Made by a program: the position numbers and the translations under genes. Below the pieces are notes generated by a model. That model saw nothing but the letters and a program-made list of their open reading frames with translations. It searched no databases and had not been told where the DNA came from. From Mesorhizobium sp. M3A.F.Ca.ET.080.04.2.1 (GTDB lineage Bacteria; Pseudomonadota; Alphaproteobacteria; Rhizobiales; Rhizobiaceae), in assembly GCF_003952525.1 (NCBI RefSeq), contig NZ_CP034451.1, positions 1,426,001-1,490,000 on the forward strand: a stretch of 64,000 nucleotides of DNA, written 5' to 3'. Below, one piece after another: positions 1-8,196 of the stretch. Within the stretch, counting starts at the first letter, position 1. Each line of letters begins with the position of its first letter.

Positions 1-44
1 TTCCTCCTTCCGGACGGAGGACAATGAGCGCCGAAGCGGCCTGA
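1..44 (+). CDS. C-terminal tail of an upstream gene (partial)
   Basis: The frame beginning at base 3 is open from the window edge to a TGA at 42-44 and would end ..TMSAEAA. It lies 50 bases before the ABC-transporter binding protein. The importer that follows lacks an ATPase gene, so this could be the end of that ATPase, but 14 codons cannot show it. This is inference from position only. Confidence 0.25.
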   Translation, partial: PPSGRRTMSAEAA

Positions 45-94
45 ATTCGCCGCACGGTTTCCGGATCAGACCAACGAAAACATGGGGAACTGAC

Positions 95-1207
95 ATGAAC
101 GACACCAAGAAGCAAACCATCCAATCGCTCGCCGAAAGGGCAAAGCGCGGCGAGATTTCGCGCCGGCAGTTCGCGCAGCTTGCGGGCCTCGTGCTTGCCG
201 GCACGCCGATGCTTTTGCGCTCGACCGGCGCTTTCGCCGCGGCGAAGGAACTGGTGCTGGTCAACTGGGGCGGCGACGCCATAACGGCCTACGACGCGGC
301 ATATGGCCAGGCCTTCACCAAGGACACCGGCATTCCGGTCAAGATGGACGGCTCAGGCCCGACCGAAGGCGCGATTGCGGCGCAGTTCAAGAGCGGCGCG
401 CCCACCTGGGACCTGGTCGACGTCGACCCGTTCTCGGCCATCACGCTCGGCGGCCAGGGCATGCTCGAGCCGATCGACTATTCGATCGTCGACAAGAAGA
501 AGATGCGCGAAGGCTTCGGCTGGGAGTATGCGGCTTCCACCTACTTCTTCTCCTATGTGATCGCCTACGACTCGCAGAAATTCGGCTCCAACGCGCCGAC
601 CGGCATGGCCGACTTCTTCGACGTGAAGAAATTCCCGGGCAAGCGCTCACTCTACAAATGGGGCGTGTCGAGCTGGGAAGCCGCGTTGCTTGCCGACGGC
701 GTCGCGCCGGCCTCGCTCTATCCGCTCGATCTCAAGCGCGCGCACGACAAGATCGCAGCCTTCAAGGAGAACGTCGTCTCCTATTGGGGCGGCGGCGCCG
801 AGAGCCAGAGCGTGCTGCTCAACGGCGAGGCTTCGATGGCGATCGTGTGGTCGACGCGCGCTTCGCTGATCGAACAGGACTCCGGCGGCCAGATCAAGTT
901 CATCTGGGACCAGGGCCTGATCTCGCCCGGCGCGCTCGCCGTGCTGAAGAACAATCCGGGCGGCAAGGAAGCGGCGATGAAGTTCATCGCCAGCACCCAG
1001 GACCCGCAGAAGGAATTGGTGATGTTCGACAAGCTCGGCCAAGGCCCGGCCAACCCGGCAACCGACGCGCTGATCCCGGCCGACAAGAAGCGCATCAACC
1101 CGGTAGACCCCGAAAACATGAAGAAGCAGATCGTGCTCGACATGGAGTGGTACGCCAAGAATTACGGCGCGGCGCTGGACGAATACACCAAGATCATCTC
1201 CGCCTGA
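95..1207 (+). CDS. ABC transporter substrate-binding protein, polyamine/PotD type
   Basis: Periplasmic solute-binding protein of 370 residues for an ABC importer. Residues 22-48 form a Tat-like signal (SRRQFAQLAG followed by a hydrophobic stretch ending AFAAA). The mature part reads like the bacterial extracellular solute-binding family used for spermidine/putrescine and related amines (LVLVNWGGD start; TWDLVDVD; a late WYAKNYG segment). The start has a GGGGAAC ribosome site. Two permease genes follow 21 and then 4 bases later, so the three form one transcript. Polyamine-type specificity is inferred from family and permease type; opines or other amines are possible. Confidence 0.88.
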   Translation: MNDTKKQTIQSLAERAKRGEISRRQFAQLAGLVLAGTPMLLRSTGAFAAAKELVLVNWGGDAITAYDAAYGQAFTKDTGIPVKMDGSGPTEGAIAAQFKSGAPTWDLVDVDPFSAITLGGQGMLEPIDYSIVDKKKMREGFGWEYAASTYFFSYVIAYDSQKFGSNAPTGMADFFDVKKFPGKRSLYKWGVSSWEAALLADGVAPASLYPLDLKRAHDKIAAFKENVVSYWGGGAESQSVLLNGEASMAIVWSTRASLIEQDSGGQIKFIWDQGLISPGALAVLKNNPGGKEAAMKFIASTQDPQKELVMFDKLGQGPANPATDALIPADKKRINPVDPENMKKQIVLDMEWYAKNYGAALDEYTKIISA

Positions 1208-1228
1208 TCGGGCGAGGATTTCCGGCTG

Positions 1229-2062
1229 ATGAGAGGCACCCTCTCCGACAGGATGGGCGCGGCGCTTTTGATGGCGCCGCTGCTCCTGTTTCTCGTGCTT
1301 GCCTATGCCTGGCCGTTCCTCGGTGTGGTGAAGTGGAGTTTCACCCTGCCGAGACCGGGTCTCGGTCAGTATGGCGCGCTGGTCAGCGACCCGCTGGTGC
1401 AGTCGGTGTTCGTTCGCACGCTGCGCATCGCCGCGATCGTCACGCTCGTGTCGGTCACCGCGGCCTATGCGATCACGGTGGTGTGGGTGCGCGGCAGCCC
1501 GGTGCAGCGCGTGCTCGCCGAATTCTGCATCCTGGTGCCGTTCTGGATCTCAGTGCTGACGCGCGCCTTCGGCTGGGTGGCGCTCCTGTCCAATCGGGGC
1601 CTGATCAACACCTGGCTGCAATCGATCGGCTTCATCTCCGAGCCGCTGACCCTGGTGCGCAACGAATTCGGCGTCGTCGTCGGCATGACCCATTTCCTCA
1701 TTCCCTTCGCCGTGTTCCCGCTGGCCTCGGCCATGCGGAGCCTCGACGAGCGCGTGCTGCTCGCCGCGCGCGGGCTGGGCTCCAGCCGCATGCGCACCTT
1801 CTGGACGGTGTTCGTGCCGATGACGCGCTCCGGCATCATCGGCGCGGCGATGATCGTCTTCGTCTTCTCGTTGGGCTTCTTCGTCACCCCGGCCATCCTC
1901 GGCGGCGGCCGCAGCGTGATGATCGCCGAGCTCATCTATCTCAGGATTTTCCAGAGCCCCGATTGGGGACTGGGCGCAGCGATCAGCGTCGTGCTGGTGG
2001 TGTTCGTCGGCGCGCTGATGGCGCTGCTTTTCCGTTCCGTCAAACCGAAGCAGTTGGTGTAG
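1229..2062 (+). CDS. ABC transporter permease, PotB type
   Basis: Inner-membrane permease of 277 residues with about six hydrophobic segments; the first covers roughly residues 11-31. The cytoplasmic EAA-type loop is seen as LLAARGLGSSRMRTFWTVFV near residues 178-197, where the ATPase docks. The gene starts 21 bases after the binding-protein stop and ends 4 bases before the second permease, a typical importer operon. It should form a heterodimeric channel with the next gene. The transported substrate cannot be read from the sequence; the PotB/PotC-like pair points to polyamines or similar compounds. Confidence 0.88.
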   Translation: MRGTLSDRMGAALLMAPLLLFLVLAYAWPFLGVVKWSFTLPRPGLGQYGALVSDPLVQSVFVRTLRIAAIVTLVSVTAAYAITVVWVRGSPVQRVLAEFCILVPFWISVLTRAFGWVALLSNRGLINTWLQSIGFISEPLTLVRNEFGVVVGMTHFLIPFAVFPLASAMRSLDERVLLAARGLGSSRMRTFWTVFVPMTRSGIIGAAMIVFVFSLGFFVTPAILGGGRSVMIAELIYLRIFQSPDWGLGAAISVVLVVFVGALMALLFRSVKPKQLV

Positions 2063-2066
2063 CGGG

Positions 2067-2873
2067 ATGCCGACCTATCGCCCCGGCCCTGTCTCGCTCG
2101 TCCTCGCTTTGCTGGTGGCGCTGTTCCTGCTCCTGCCACTGCTTGCCGTCGTCCCGGTGTCGCTGACGCCGAGCCGCATGCTGACCATGCCCAGCGGGGA
2201 ACTGTCGCTTCGCCACTACCGCTCGCTGATCGAGGATCCGCGCTGGCTGGATTCCATCCTGTTGTCGATCAGGATCGGCGTCGTCAGCAGCGCGCTCTCC
2301 ACGGTGCTGGCGCTCACCTTCAGCCTGGGTGTGTGGATGTTCCAGCCGCGCTTCACCGCCGCCCTCGTCGGCTTCGTGCTGTTGCCGATGGTGGTGCCGC
2401 CCGTGGTGTCGGCGGTGACGCTCTATTTCCTGCTCACCTCCGTCTCCGGCATCTCCACTTTCTTTGGCTACGACACCTGGCTCGGCGTCGCCATGGCGCA
2501 TTCGGTGATGACGGTGCCTTTCGCCACGGTGCTGATCCTGGTCTCGCTCAGCCAGCTCGACCGCCGCATCGACCTCGCCGCGCGCGGCCTTGGCGCCAGC
2601 GTGTGGGAGCGCGCGACGCGGATAATCATGCCGAACATCAAGTTCGGCATCGTCACCGCCGCCCTGCTTTCCTTCGTGCTGTCCTGGGAAGAGATCGGCG
2701 TGACGCTGTTCATCACCTCGGTCAACGCCATCACCCTACCCCGGCTGATGTGGATGGGGCTGCGCGACAACATCGACCCGGCGATCGCCGCGCTATCGGT
2801 GATCCTGATCATCGTCACGGTGCTGGTGCTCGCCGTCCGCAGCGTGATCACCCGGCGGCAGACGGCGCCATGA
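2067..2873 (+). CDS. ABC transporter permease, PotC type
   Basis: Second inner-membrane permease of 268 residues, with the N-terminal membrane segment at residues 8-30 and the EAA loop at DLAARGLGASVWERATRIIMP (around 170-190). The length and topology fit PotC-type permeases. It lies 4 bases behind its partner permease. No ATPase gene follows: the next gene is on the other strand behind a GC-rich hairpin at 2904-2933, so the nucleotide-binding subunit must be upstream of the window or elsewhere. Confidence 0.87.
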   Translation: MPTYRPGPVSLVLALLVALFLLLPLLAVVPVSLTPSRMLTMPSGELSLRHYRSLIEDPRWLDSILLSIRIGVVSSALSTVLALTFSLGVWMFQPRFTAALVGFVLLPMVVPPVVSAVTLYFLLTSVSGISTFFGYDTWLGVAMAHSVMTVPFATVLILVSLSQLDRRIDLAARGLGASVWERATRIIMPNIKFGIVTAALLSFVLSWEEIGVTLFITSVNAITLPRLMWMGLRDNIDPAIAALSVILIIVTVLVLAVRSVITRRQTAP

Positions 2874-2903
2874 GGCGGCCGCTGCTATCCGTCAAAAGAT
2901 AGG

Positions 2904-2933
2904 AGGCCCGCCGCTCCCAGGAGCGGCAGGCCT
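2904..2933 (+). terminator. GC-rich hairpin after the ABC importer operon
   Basis: A 14-bp stem with one mismatch (AGGCCCGCCGCTCC against GGAGCGGCAGGCCT) and a 2-base nominal loop lies 30 bases after the last permease stop. There is no T-run, so it may be a weak terminator or an mRNA 3'-stabilising hairpin. A converging gene ends at 3267. Confidence 0.5.
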
Positions 2934-3266
2934 CGTGAGGCGCCAAAGTGGAAGTTCGGCCCATCACGTGATCCGGGGGTGTGGATCGCGGGGAACTTAG
3001 CCAACAGCTGTCGGTCGGGCGATTTACAAATGCGTGAACTTCGATCGACCAAGACGACCGGACGCACACAGGAAGCCCAATCTTATCATGAGCTTACGGG
3101 CAGCTGCGCTCGTCTTGGCCGGCGCTCTTCAAACAAACGTGATTGACGAACGCCATTGCACAAGCGGAACAAGCGTGAGCCCGCACCAACTTCGCTGCGC
3201 GGTCGGTGCGGCCTGCATTCACGCCAGCGCCGGACGAGGCCGCCCGCCTCGCCTGCGGGTTGCCGA

Positions 3267-3626
3267 TCAGGCGGCCTGCGGGGGCCGCATCCTCTCGACG
3301 AGAGCCTGTCGCGCCGGTCCGGCGAGCGGCTTTTCCTTGGCCAGCAAGCCGTCGAGCAGCTTCAGAAGCTCGCACGCCGCCGAAGACTTGCAGGAGTAGT
3401 AGACATTCTGGCGGTCGCGGCGGGTGTCGACCAGGCCAAACCTGCGCAGCTTGGCCAGATGCTGGGAGAGCGCGGACTGGCTGAGTTCGACCTTGTCGGC
3501 AAGCGTGCCGACCGACAATTCGCCCTCGGCCAGGTAGTTCATGATGAGCAGACGCTTCTCGTTGCCCATCACCGCAAGAAAGGCTGCCGCGCTTTCCGCG
3601 TTGTCGGTAAGTTTCTTCGTAACCAT
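3267..3626 (-). CDS. ArsR-family (NolR-like) transcriptional regulator
   Basis: Winged-helix repressor of about 119 residues. The DNA-binding core reads VGTLADKVELSQSALSQHLAKLR, followed by a wing with TRRDRQNVYYS. This matches the rhizobial NolR branch of the ArsR family (SQSALSQHLSKLR, TRRDAQTIYYS) rather than metal-sensing ArsR proteins: no Cys metal-site motif lies in the recognition helix. I chose the ATG at 3626 because GGGGAAA lies just upstream; ATGs at 3638 and 3644 (GGAAG upstream) are alternatives. A sequence fitting the published NolR site pattern occurs upstream at 3844-3859. NolR represses nodulation and quorum-sensing genes in Sinorhizobium; the same role here is inference. Confidence 0.85.
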   Translation of the reverse strand: MVTKKLTDNAESAAAFLAVMGNEKRLLIMNYLAEGELSVGTLADKVELSQSALSQHLAKLRRFGLVDTRRDRQNVYYSCKSSAACELLKLLDGLLAKEKPLAGPARQALVERMRPPQAA

Positions 3627-3794
3627 CGATTTCCCCATGTTCATGCTCTTCCGAGGCCATGGGGGCAATGGCTTCAGACTTCCAGAGCATTTCATGAGCC
3701 GTTTCCGACTGGGATCGGAACCGGCCCTGCTTCTTGTTCGACCAAGATCCCTTCGCAACCCGGTTGCCACCACGTCGGGGTCTTGGCCTCGGAC

Positions 3795-3826
3795 AACTTG
3801 CGCCGCAATGTTGCGCGGCGCAAGTT
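3795..3826. repeat. Perfect 12-bp inverted repeat
   Basis: AACTTGCGCCGC and its exact reverse complement flank an 8-base loop, about 170 bases upstream of the NolR-like gene. There is no T-run on either side. It could be an operator or a structured leader; nothing in the sequence decides between them. Confidence 0.6.
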
Positions 3827-3836
3827 GGCGCAGATT

Positions 3837-3859
3837 CGGAATAATTCCGCGCTGCTAAT
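3837..3859 (-). promoter_or_regulatory. Candidate NolR-type operator with adjoining palindrome
   Basis: On the minus strand ATTAG, nine bases, then AT occur at 3859-3844, fitting the pattern (A/T)TTAG-N9-A(T/A) described for NolR. It overlaps a perfect palindrome CGGAATAATTCCG at 3837-3849. It sits about 220 bases upstream of the NolR-like gene, so autoregulation is possible. The motif is short and could occur by chance. Confidence 0.35.
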
Positions 3860-4149
3860 GAATATCAGCGGATCGCTCGCTCATCAAGGATATAACGAGG
3901 AGCAGCGGAAATCGGGTGCGCAGATGGATGCCGGACCAGCCGTCTCACCAAGCCTTCAGCATGGACGAACCGGCGCTTAAGATACGCAGGATCCTGGGTT
4001 GACGCCTTTCGCCGCCAGCGGCAATAGCTCGAATCGCAGAGTTGGCAGGGGCTCCCTCACCAAGGCTGACCCATGATAATATTAGCCGGGAACTATAAAG
4101 CGCGTCGCGCGCTGAATCGGTCTCACGCAGGGCTCTCGAGGAGGAAGCC

Positions 4150-4344
4150 ATGTCCATTGAGCGAAACACATTCACGCCCGCCGAGACGGCCATGCTTGGC
4201 CGCGTCTTCGAGAGCGGTCGTGTCGAGGGCGAGACCGAGCAGCAGAAAGAGGCGCGCGCCTCCCGCATCATCGCGAACTACATGGCTGGGATTACCGACG
4301 AGGCGGAACTCATCGAGCTTTCACGCAGGCCGCTCGGCCGATAA
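4150..4344 (+). CDS. Small conserved-looking protein of unknown function (64 aa)
   Basis: A 64-residue acidic, probably helical protein with a good ribosome site (GAGGAAGCC before ATG). The pattern L-x-R-VFE..EGE..Q..E..ASRIIANYMAGI-x-DEAEL is shared loosely with the 68-residue protein at 42274-42480 (LLKRIYDEVC..EA..LAKDAMDIFAAGIFDE). The two look like members of one small rhizobial family. There is no signal peptide or membrane segment. Function unknown. Confidence 0.65.
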   Translation: MSIERNTFTPAETAMLGRVFESGRVEGETEQQKEARASRIIANYMAGITDEAELIELSRRPLGR

Positions 4345-4408
4345 TCGACCCGCTGCTGCTTGCGACGCGTCTGCCCGCCGCCGAGCCCCTGTAACATTTC
4401 CACTGCTT

Positions 4409-4648
4409 TCAATTGCCGGCGGCAAGCACCAGCACGGTGGACGTTCCCGGACCTCGTCCGGCATCAGGGCACTGACAGGGCGCAAATGGCCGCGTCGGCT
4501 TCGCCAATTCCTTATCCACGGAAATTGCTAGAGACTTGGCCTCGGCCGCCACCACCGGGTTGACCTCCACCCACACGAATTCGGTGACGTAAGCCGACGC
4601 AAGGGCGACCTGCACAAAGATTATGGCCAGGAAGGTGCGCTTGATCAT
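4409..4648 (-). CDS. Small putative secreted protein (79 aa)
   Basis: Begins MIKRTFLAIIFVQVALASAY, a plausible signal peptide or membrane anchor, followed by a short polar tail with a CQC pair near residues 58-60. The ribosome site is weak. No family recognised. It is kept because the signal-like start is convincing and no better frame covers the interval. Confidence 0.35.
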   Translation of the reverse strand: MIKRTFLAIIFVQVALASAYVTEFVWVEVNPVVAAEAKSLAISVDKELAKPTRPFAPCQCPDAGRGPGTSTVLVLAAGN

Positions 4649-4854
4649 AGCGCCGCTAACGCGCCTGAATGCCGACGGGTTCCGCCGTCGCAGGCGTATT
4701 TGGCAAATTCCGCTCGCCGGCCGGATGGCGCTGCCGGTCTGGCCGACCCGCCCCGCTCCCCTGACAGCGCATTCACATCCTGTTGAAATGCTGGATGAAA
4801 CCCGAAAGGCGGTCCCCGCGTTCTAGTGCGTCAAACGCATCAGGGGTTTTCGCA

Positions 4855-5100
4855 ATGGTCCAGGGATGGTTTTCCAAGCCGGTCGAAGTCGCCGTCGGCA
4901 TCGCAGGCTCGATCCGGCACATTTCCAATGCGCAGCAGGCCGTCGAGTTGCTGACGGGACAGTGGCGCGACGCCGGCAGCGCCCTGCATGGCGCGGCGGT
5001 GCGCGCCTGCCGCCGGGCAATGAGCGGCGACGTTCCGGCCGACAACGCCCGCGACGCCTTCGTAAGCGCCGCCCGCGAGGCGCATGTGCTGGTCGAGTGA
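4855..5100 (+). CDS. DUF982 family protein
   Basis: An 81-residue protein starting MVQGWFSKPVEVAVG, with the DUF982 layout: a W-F-x-x-P-V opening, then VELLTGQWRDAG, then a C-terminal ACRRAMSGDVPADNARDAF segment. DUF982 is a small family found mostly in rhizobia, of unknown function. The start at 4855 is preferred over upstream in-frame ATGs because AGGGG lies 8 bases before it. It is one of three DUF982 genes here (also 5417-5659 and 38583-38876). Confidence 0.8.
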   Translation: MVQGWFSKPVEVAVGIAGSIRHISNAQQAVELLTGQWRDAGSALHGAAVRACRRAMSGDVPADNARDAFVSAAREAHVLVE

Positions 5101-5416
5101 TCCGCCGCACCGCGCATACCGCCAGTTTGCTGGAGACGGTTTGCGCTGCACGAATTCAGGCCAAGCGCTTCAAGCCTTGTCTTGATGGATGGTTTGGGCA
5201 GCACGCGTTAGCCGAATGGTGGCGATCCGGGCTCCAGTCCCCGCCCTCTCCGGGCGGATCTTTTCTTCTGCCCAGCGCGCTCAAATTCTTCGGAACATTA
5301 TCTGTCGTGAATGGTTAATGCGCGGATCCGCCTATCGCCCTCGGATCCGCATCCCATCGGGCGCCGCCCGGCGCCGATTGCTTGCTCAAAAGACGACCAT
5401 AAGAATGGAGAAAGTG

Positions 5417-5659
5417 ATGAACGATGTCTGGTTTTCCGAACCAGTCGTGATCGACTTCCAGCCAAGCGGAAAACGCAAGGTTTCAACCTGTTTCGAGGCC
5501 GTCGAGTGTCTCGACCAGCGATGGCCGCGGCGAGCGCGCGACCGCACCTGGCGGGCAGCGAGCCGAGTCTGCCGCGACGCGCTCGATGGGCTGAGAAGCC
5601 CGATCGACGCCCGCAAGACGCTGCGCAAGGCGGCAAAGGCCGCCGGCCTGCTCGCCTGA
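5417..5659 (+). CDS. DUF982 family protein
   Basis: An 80-residue paralogue of the preceding gene: MNDVWFSEPVVIDF, then AVECLDQRWPRRARD, then a VCRDALDGLRSPIDARKTL segment that aligns with the first copy. GGAGAAAG precedes the start. More basic than the first copy, so divergence is considerable. About 320 bases separate the two, so they need not be co-transcribed. Function unknown. Confidence 0.75.
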   Translation: MNDVWFSEPVVIDFQPSGKRKVSTCFEAVECLDQRWPRRARDRTWRAASRVCRDALDGLRSPIDARKTLRKAAKAAGLLA

Positions 5660-6138
5660 CCAACTGCGGGATCATGCCGTGGTGCCGCCCAACCTTGGAT
5701 AACAGCCAATAGGGTCCTGCCAGCAGGCCGGCGCCGGCGCAAAAACCTCGACACATTGCCGCTGCCGGCAGATCTACTTTCCGTAATCTGCCCGACTGCG
5801 GGCTCCATACCAAGCCTAGCCCGTTTCGGCCCCCAGGCCGGAGCGGGCTTGCTTGGTAGTCACCCCCGCATTGGCGATCCGCGACCGACGTATACTGCGA
5901 ACGCGTCCTCGCTTACGCGCCCGTTGGGGATACATGAAAACGTCGGCCGCTGGGCTCCAGGGCGCCTGAAGGTCCAGGCATTTGCTTTTTCGGCGAGTCG
6001 AAGGCCGGTTTTCAACGCAAGGATGGGGCCATGGTAAAGAAGCCGTTACTATCCACAGGGCGCGGCGAGAACGGGAACGCAAGTCCGGCGAGTGCGTTCA
6101 CTCTGTCGGTCGAAGCCAATCTGTTTCGGAACGGCGGA

Positions 6139-6237
6139 ATGAAGAAGACCTACGAGAAGCCCAGGCTGGTGAAGCGCGAGAAACTCACGGCGCGGACGGC
6201 GCAGATCGTCGCCTCCGGGGTCGTCCTGGGCGAATAG
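6139..6237 (+). CDS. Short RiPP-precursor-like peptide (32 aa)
   Basis: A 32-residue product that begins MKKTYEKPRLVKREKL and ends in a small-residue tail (IVASGVVLGE). The KKxYEKPxLxKRExL opening resembles leader peptides of short ribosomally made, modified peptides reported in alphaproteobacteria. The frame also extends upstream to an ATG at 6031, but the conserved part begins at 6139. No modifying enzyme (radical SAM, PqqD, YcaO or lasso cyclase) is adjacent. Assignment rests on my memory of such short leaders and is tentative. Confidence 0.5.
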   Translation: MKKTYEKPRLVKREKLTARTAQIVASGVVLGE

Positions 6238-6267
6238 CGGGTCGAGGATCCCGGCCGGGGTGTCTGG

Positions 6268-6468
6268 ATGACTGCGATGAGACCTCTGCGCAACCAAGCC
6301 GAACCTGATCTTTCGCTGCAAAAGGAGGCGGAGCGCCAGGCGCGCTTCGAGAAGAACGCCAGGCTGAGGGAACTGCGGACCCATGCATCCTGGCTGGTGC
6401 TCGATCCGCAGGCGCCATTTCACGACGAGATCGACTGCTCAGTGCTTTTTCGCAGGGACGATCGATAG
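6268..6468 (+). CDS. Small hypothetical protein (66 aa)
   Basis: A charged, largely helical 66-residue protein (LQKEAERQARFEKNARLREL near residues 17-36) with a WLVLDPQAPF segment after it. It starts 30 bases after the RiPP-like peptide and could be co-transcribed. A GGGGTG stretch lies near the start. Not recognised; real-gene status is moderate. Confidence 0.4.
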   Translation: MTAMRPLRNQAEPDLSLQKEAERQARFEKNARLRELRTHASWLVLDPQAPFHDEIDCSVLFRRDDR

Positions 6469-6635
6469 AGGCATGGGTTCTTCACGACGGCGCCCGCGCG
6501 AAATTGCGGTCCCTGGGGATTGCTTCGATTTCAATTGAGAATTGCGGCTAACGAAATTGCGCGCGGCGCGAGCCCGGATTACTTGCGCTCCGGCCGGAGC
6601 GGCTGCGCCGGCAAAGAGTTGCGGGGGATTATCAC

Positions 6636-7271
6636 ATGGCGATGTTCAGAAAATTGCGAACAAGGTTGGGTCTGCGGAAGCCATACCCGGGCCAGTACGT
6701 CACTATGGGCCGCAAAACCCACGGCGTTGACTGCACCAATGTTTTCAATGCCACCGCGGAAGCCCCGGTCATCCTTGGAAGCTACACAGCAGTCGCGGCC
6801 GGAGCACTTTTCATAGCCGCCGGAGAACACCCGACGTCTTCGGTCTCCACCTTTTTCGTGGATTCCGCCAATATCACAAAAGGTCCTATCACCGTCGGCA
6901 ACGATGTATGGATAGGATCGCGCGCCATCGTGTTGTCCGGAGTGACGATCGGCGACGGGGCAGTTGTGGGAGCCGGCGCCGTCGTCTCGAAGGATGTGCC
7001 GCCCTTTGCGGTGGTTGTTGGCAATCCTGCAAAGATCATCCGGTATCGGTTTGGCCCGGAGGTCATAGACGGCCTGTTGGCCATCCGATGGTGGGACTGG
7101 CCCGAAGAGCAAGTAGAGGCGGCGATGACCGACATTCGCGGCCCGGCTGCAGATTTCGTCTCGAAGTATGGGGTGCTCCGCACGCCGACTTCAGAGAGCA
7201 ACGGCCGGTCAAGCCCTGGCGCTGTTGCCAGTTCACCGGCGTCCGGATCATCGCAGCAGACGGCTGGGTGA
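6636..7271 (+). CDS. Hexapeptide-repeat acyltransferase (CatB/LpxA-like fold)
   Basis: A 211-residue acyl- or acetyltransferase of the left-handed beta-helix class. The imperfect hexapeptide repeats run through GPITVGNDVWIGSRAIVLSG and VTIGDGAVVGAGAVVSKDVP (about residues 88-127), then the typical exit VVVGNPAKIIRYRF. A conserved His lies in AAGEHP near residue 64. The layout resembles CatB-type and polysaccharide O-acetyltransferases. The C-terminal 35 residues are low-complexity Ser/Gly. The acceptor is unknown. It lies alone between the small-gene pocket and a tRNA. Confidence 0.8.
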   Translation: MAMFRKLRTRLGLRKPYPGQYVTMGRKTHGVDCTNVFNATAEAPVILGSYTAVAAGALFIAAGEHPTSSVSTFFVDSANITKGPITVGNDVWIGSRAIVLSGVTIGDGAVVGAGAVVSKDVPPFAVVVGNPAKIIRYRFGPEVIDGLLAIRWWDWPEEQVEAAMTDIRGPAADFVSKYGVLRTPTSESNGRSSPGAVASSPASGSSQQTAG

Positions 7272-7495
7272 TCAGGCGCGGACCCGCGGACGAAACAGAA
7301 CTGGTTGCGTGAGCATCGACCAGGCCTGAGGCATCTTGCCGGCGTCGATATTGCTGGCGGCAACGAACGTGCCGCCACCCGTCGACCTGGAGCAGAGAAC
7401 CTTGCAGACCATCGACAACCCGTTCGGCACGAGGTTGTCACCCATGTCTTAGGGACAAGCTGTTACCTATGTCTCCGGGTCGGACAATTGAAAAC

Positions 7496-7572
7496 TGGCG
7501 ATCCCGGCAGGATTCGAACCTGCGACCATCGGCTTAGAAGGCCGGTGCTCTATCCAGCTGAGCTACGGGACC
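7496..7572 (-). tRNA. tRNA-Arg (anticodon TCT)
   Basis: Minus-strand cloverleaf of 77 bases: acceptor GGTCCCG / CGGGATC with one G-T pair, D-arm GCTC..GAGC, anticodon loop CTTCTAA, T-arm GCAGGTTCGAATCCTGC, and an encoded CCA at 7496-7498. It reads AGA codons. Confidence 0.95.
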
Positions 7573-7624
7573 GCTGCCGGCCGGGGCCGGTGATGCTATT
7601 GCGCCAGGACGCTCGACGTCAGGG

Positions 7625-7930
7625 TCAGTGCGTCCAGGGCGTCCTGCGGTCATAGCGGAAATTGTCCGAATAGGAAATCTGCCGGCGCTTCGTCTCCTTC
7701 GGCTCCTCGACGCGGAAGGCCAGGCCTTCCCTCTCGGCATAGGCGACCGCCTCTTCCCGGGTGTCGAAGGTGAGCCGCACCTGGCTCAGCATGTCGCCGG
7801 ACGAGGTGTAGCCCATCAGCGGGTCGATCTTCTTGCGCTGCGCGGGATCGAATTCCAGCACCCAATGACCGGTCTTGGCCTTGCCGGACTGCATCGCGGT
7901 TTTGGCTGGGCTGAAAATGCGCGCGGACAT
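7625..7930 (-). CDS. ETC complex I subunit homologue (NDUFS4/18-kDa type)
   Basis: A 101-residue protein: MSARIFSPAKTAMQSGKAKT, then WVLEFDP, MGYTSSGDM, VRLTFDTREEAVAYAEREGL, and a terminal NFRYDRRTPWTH. This is the pattern of the accessory complex I subunit NDUFS4, found in mitochondria and alphaproteobacteria, which binds the matrix/cytoplasmic arm. The ATG at 7930 is preferred over a GTG two codons earlier because GAGG lies 5 bases before it. It stands alone next to tRNA-Arg, away from any nuo operon in this window. Confidence 0.88.
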   Translation of the reverse strand: MSARIFSPAKTAMQSGKAKTGHWVLEFDPAQRKKIDPLMGYTSSGDMLSQVRLTFDTREEAVAYAEREGLAFRVEEPKETKRRQISYSDNFRYDRRTPWTH

Positions 7931-8196
7931 GACCACCTCGTTGACGCCCCGAAGCGGGGTATTGCTTCATCGGCGCCGCAACCGAACCCACTGCGGGCCC
8001 CAGCGCCAACTCGTCATTACTGTGCAACGGCGCCGGCGGCAAGGCCGCAGGCGAGGCAGCGCGGCTGTCGAGGGCGGAACCTCGCAACGACCGGAACATT
8101 AACCGAAGTCAGGCGGTGCTTCAGCCGTAGGGCCGCAACGCGGCCGCTCGTGCCATGAAGCAGCGCCACCCATCGCTCCAGACCGGACAGCCAGCC

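Noticed and set aside
658..2166. Open frame of 502 codons across the binding protein and permease
   Set aside because: Out-of-frame, Arg/Gly-rich shadow of two good genes.
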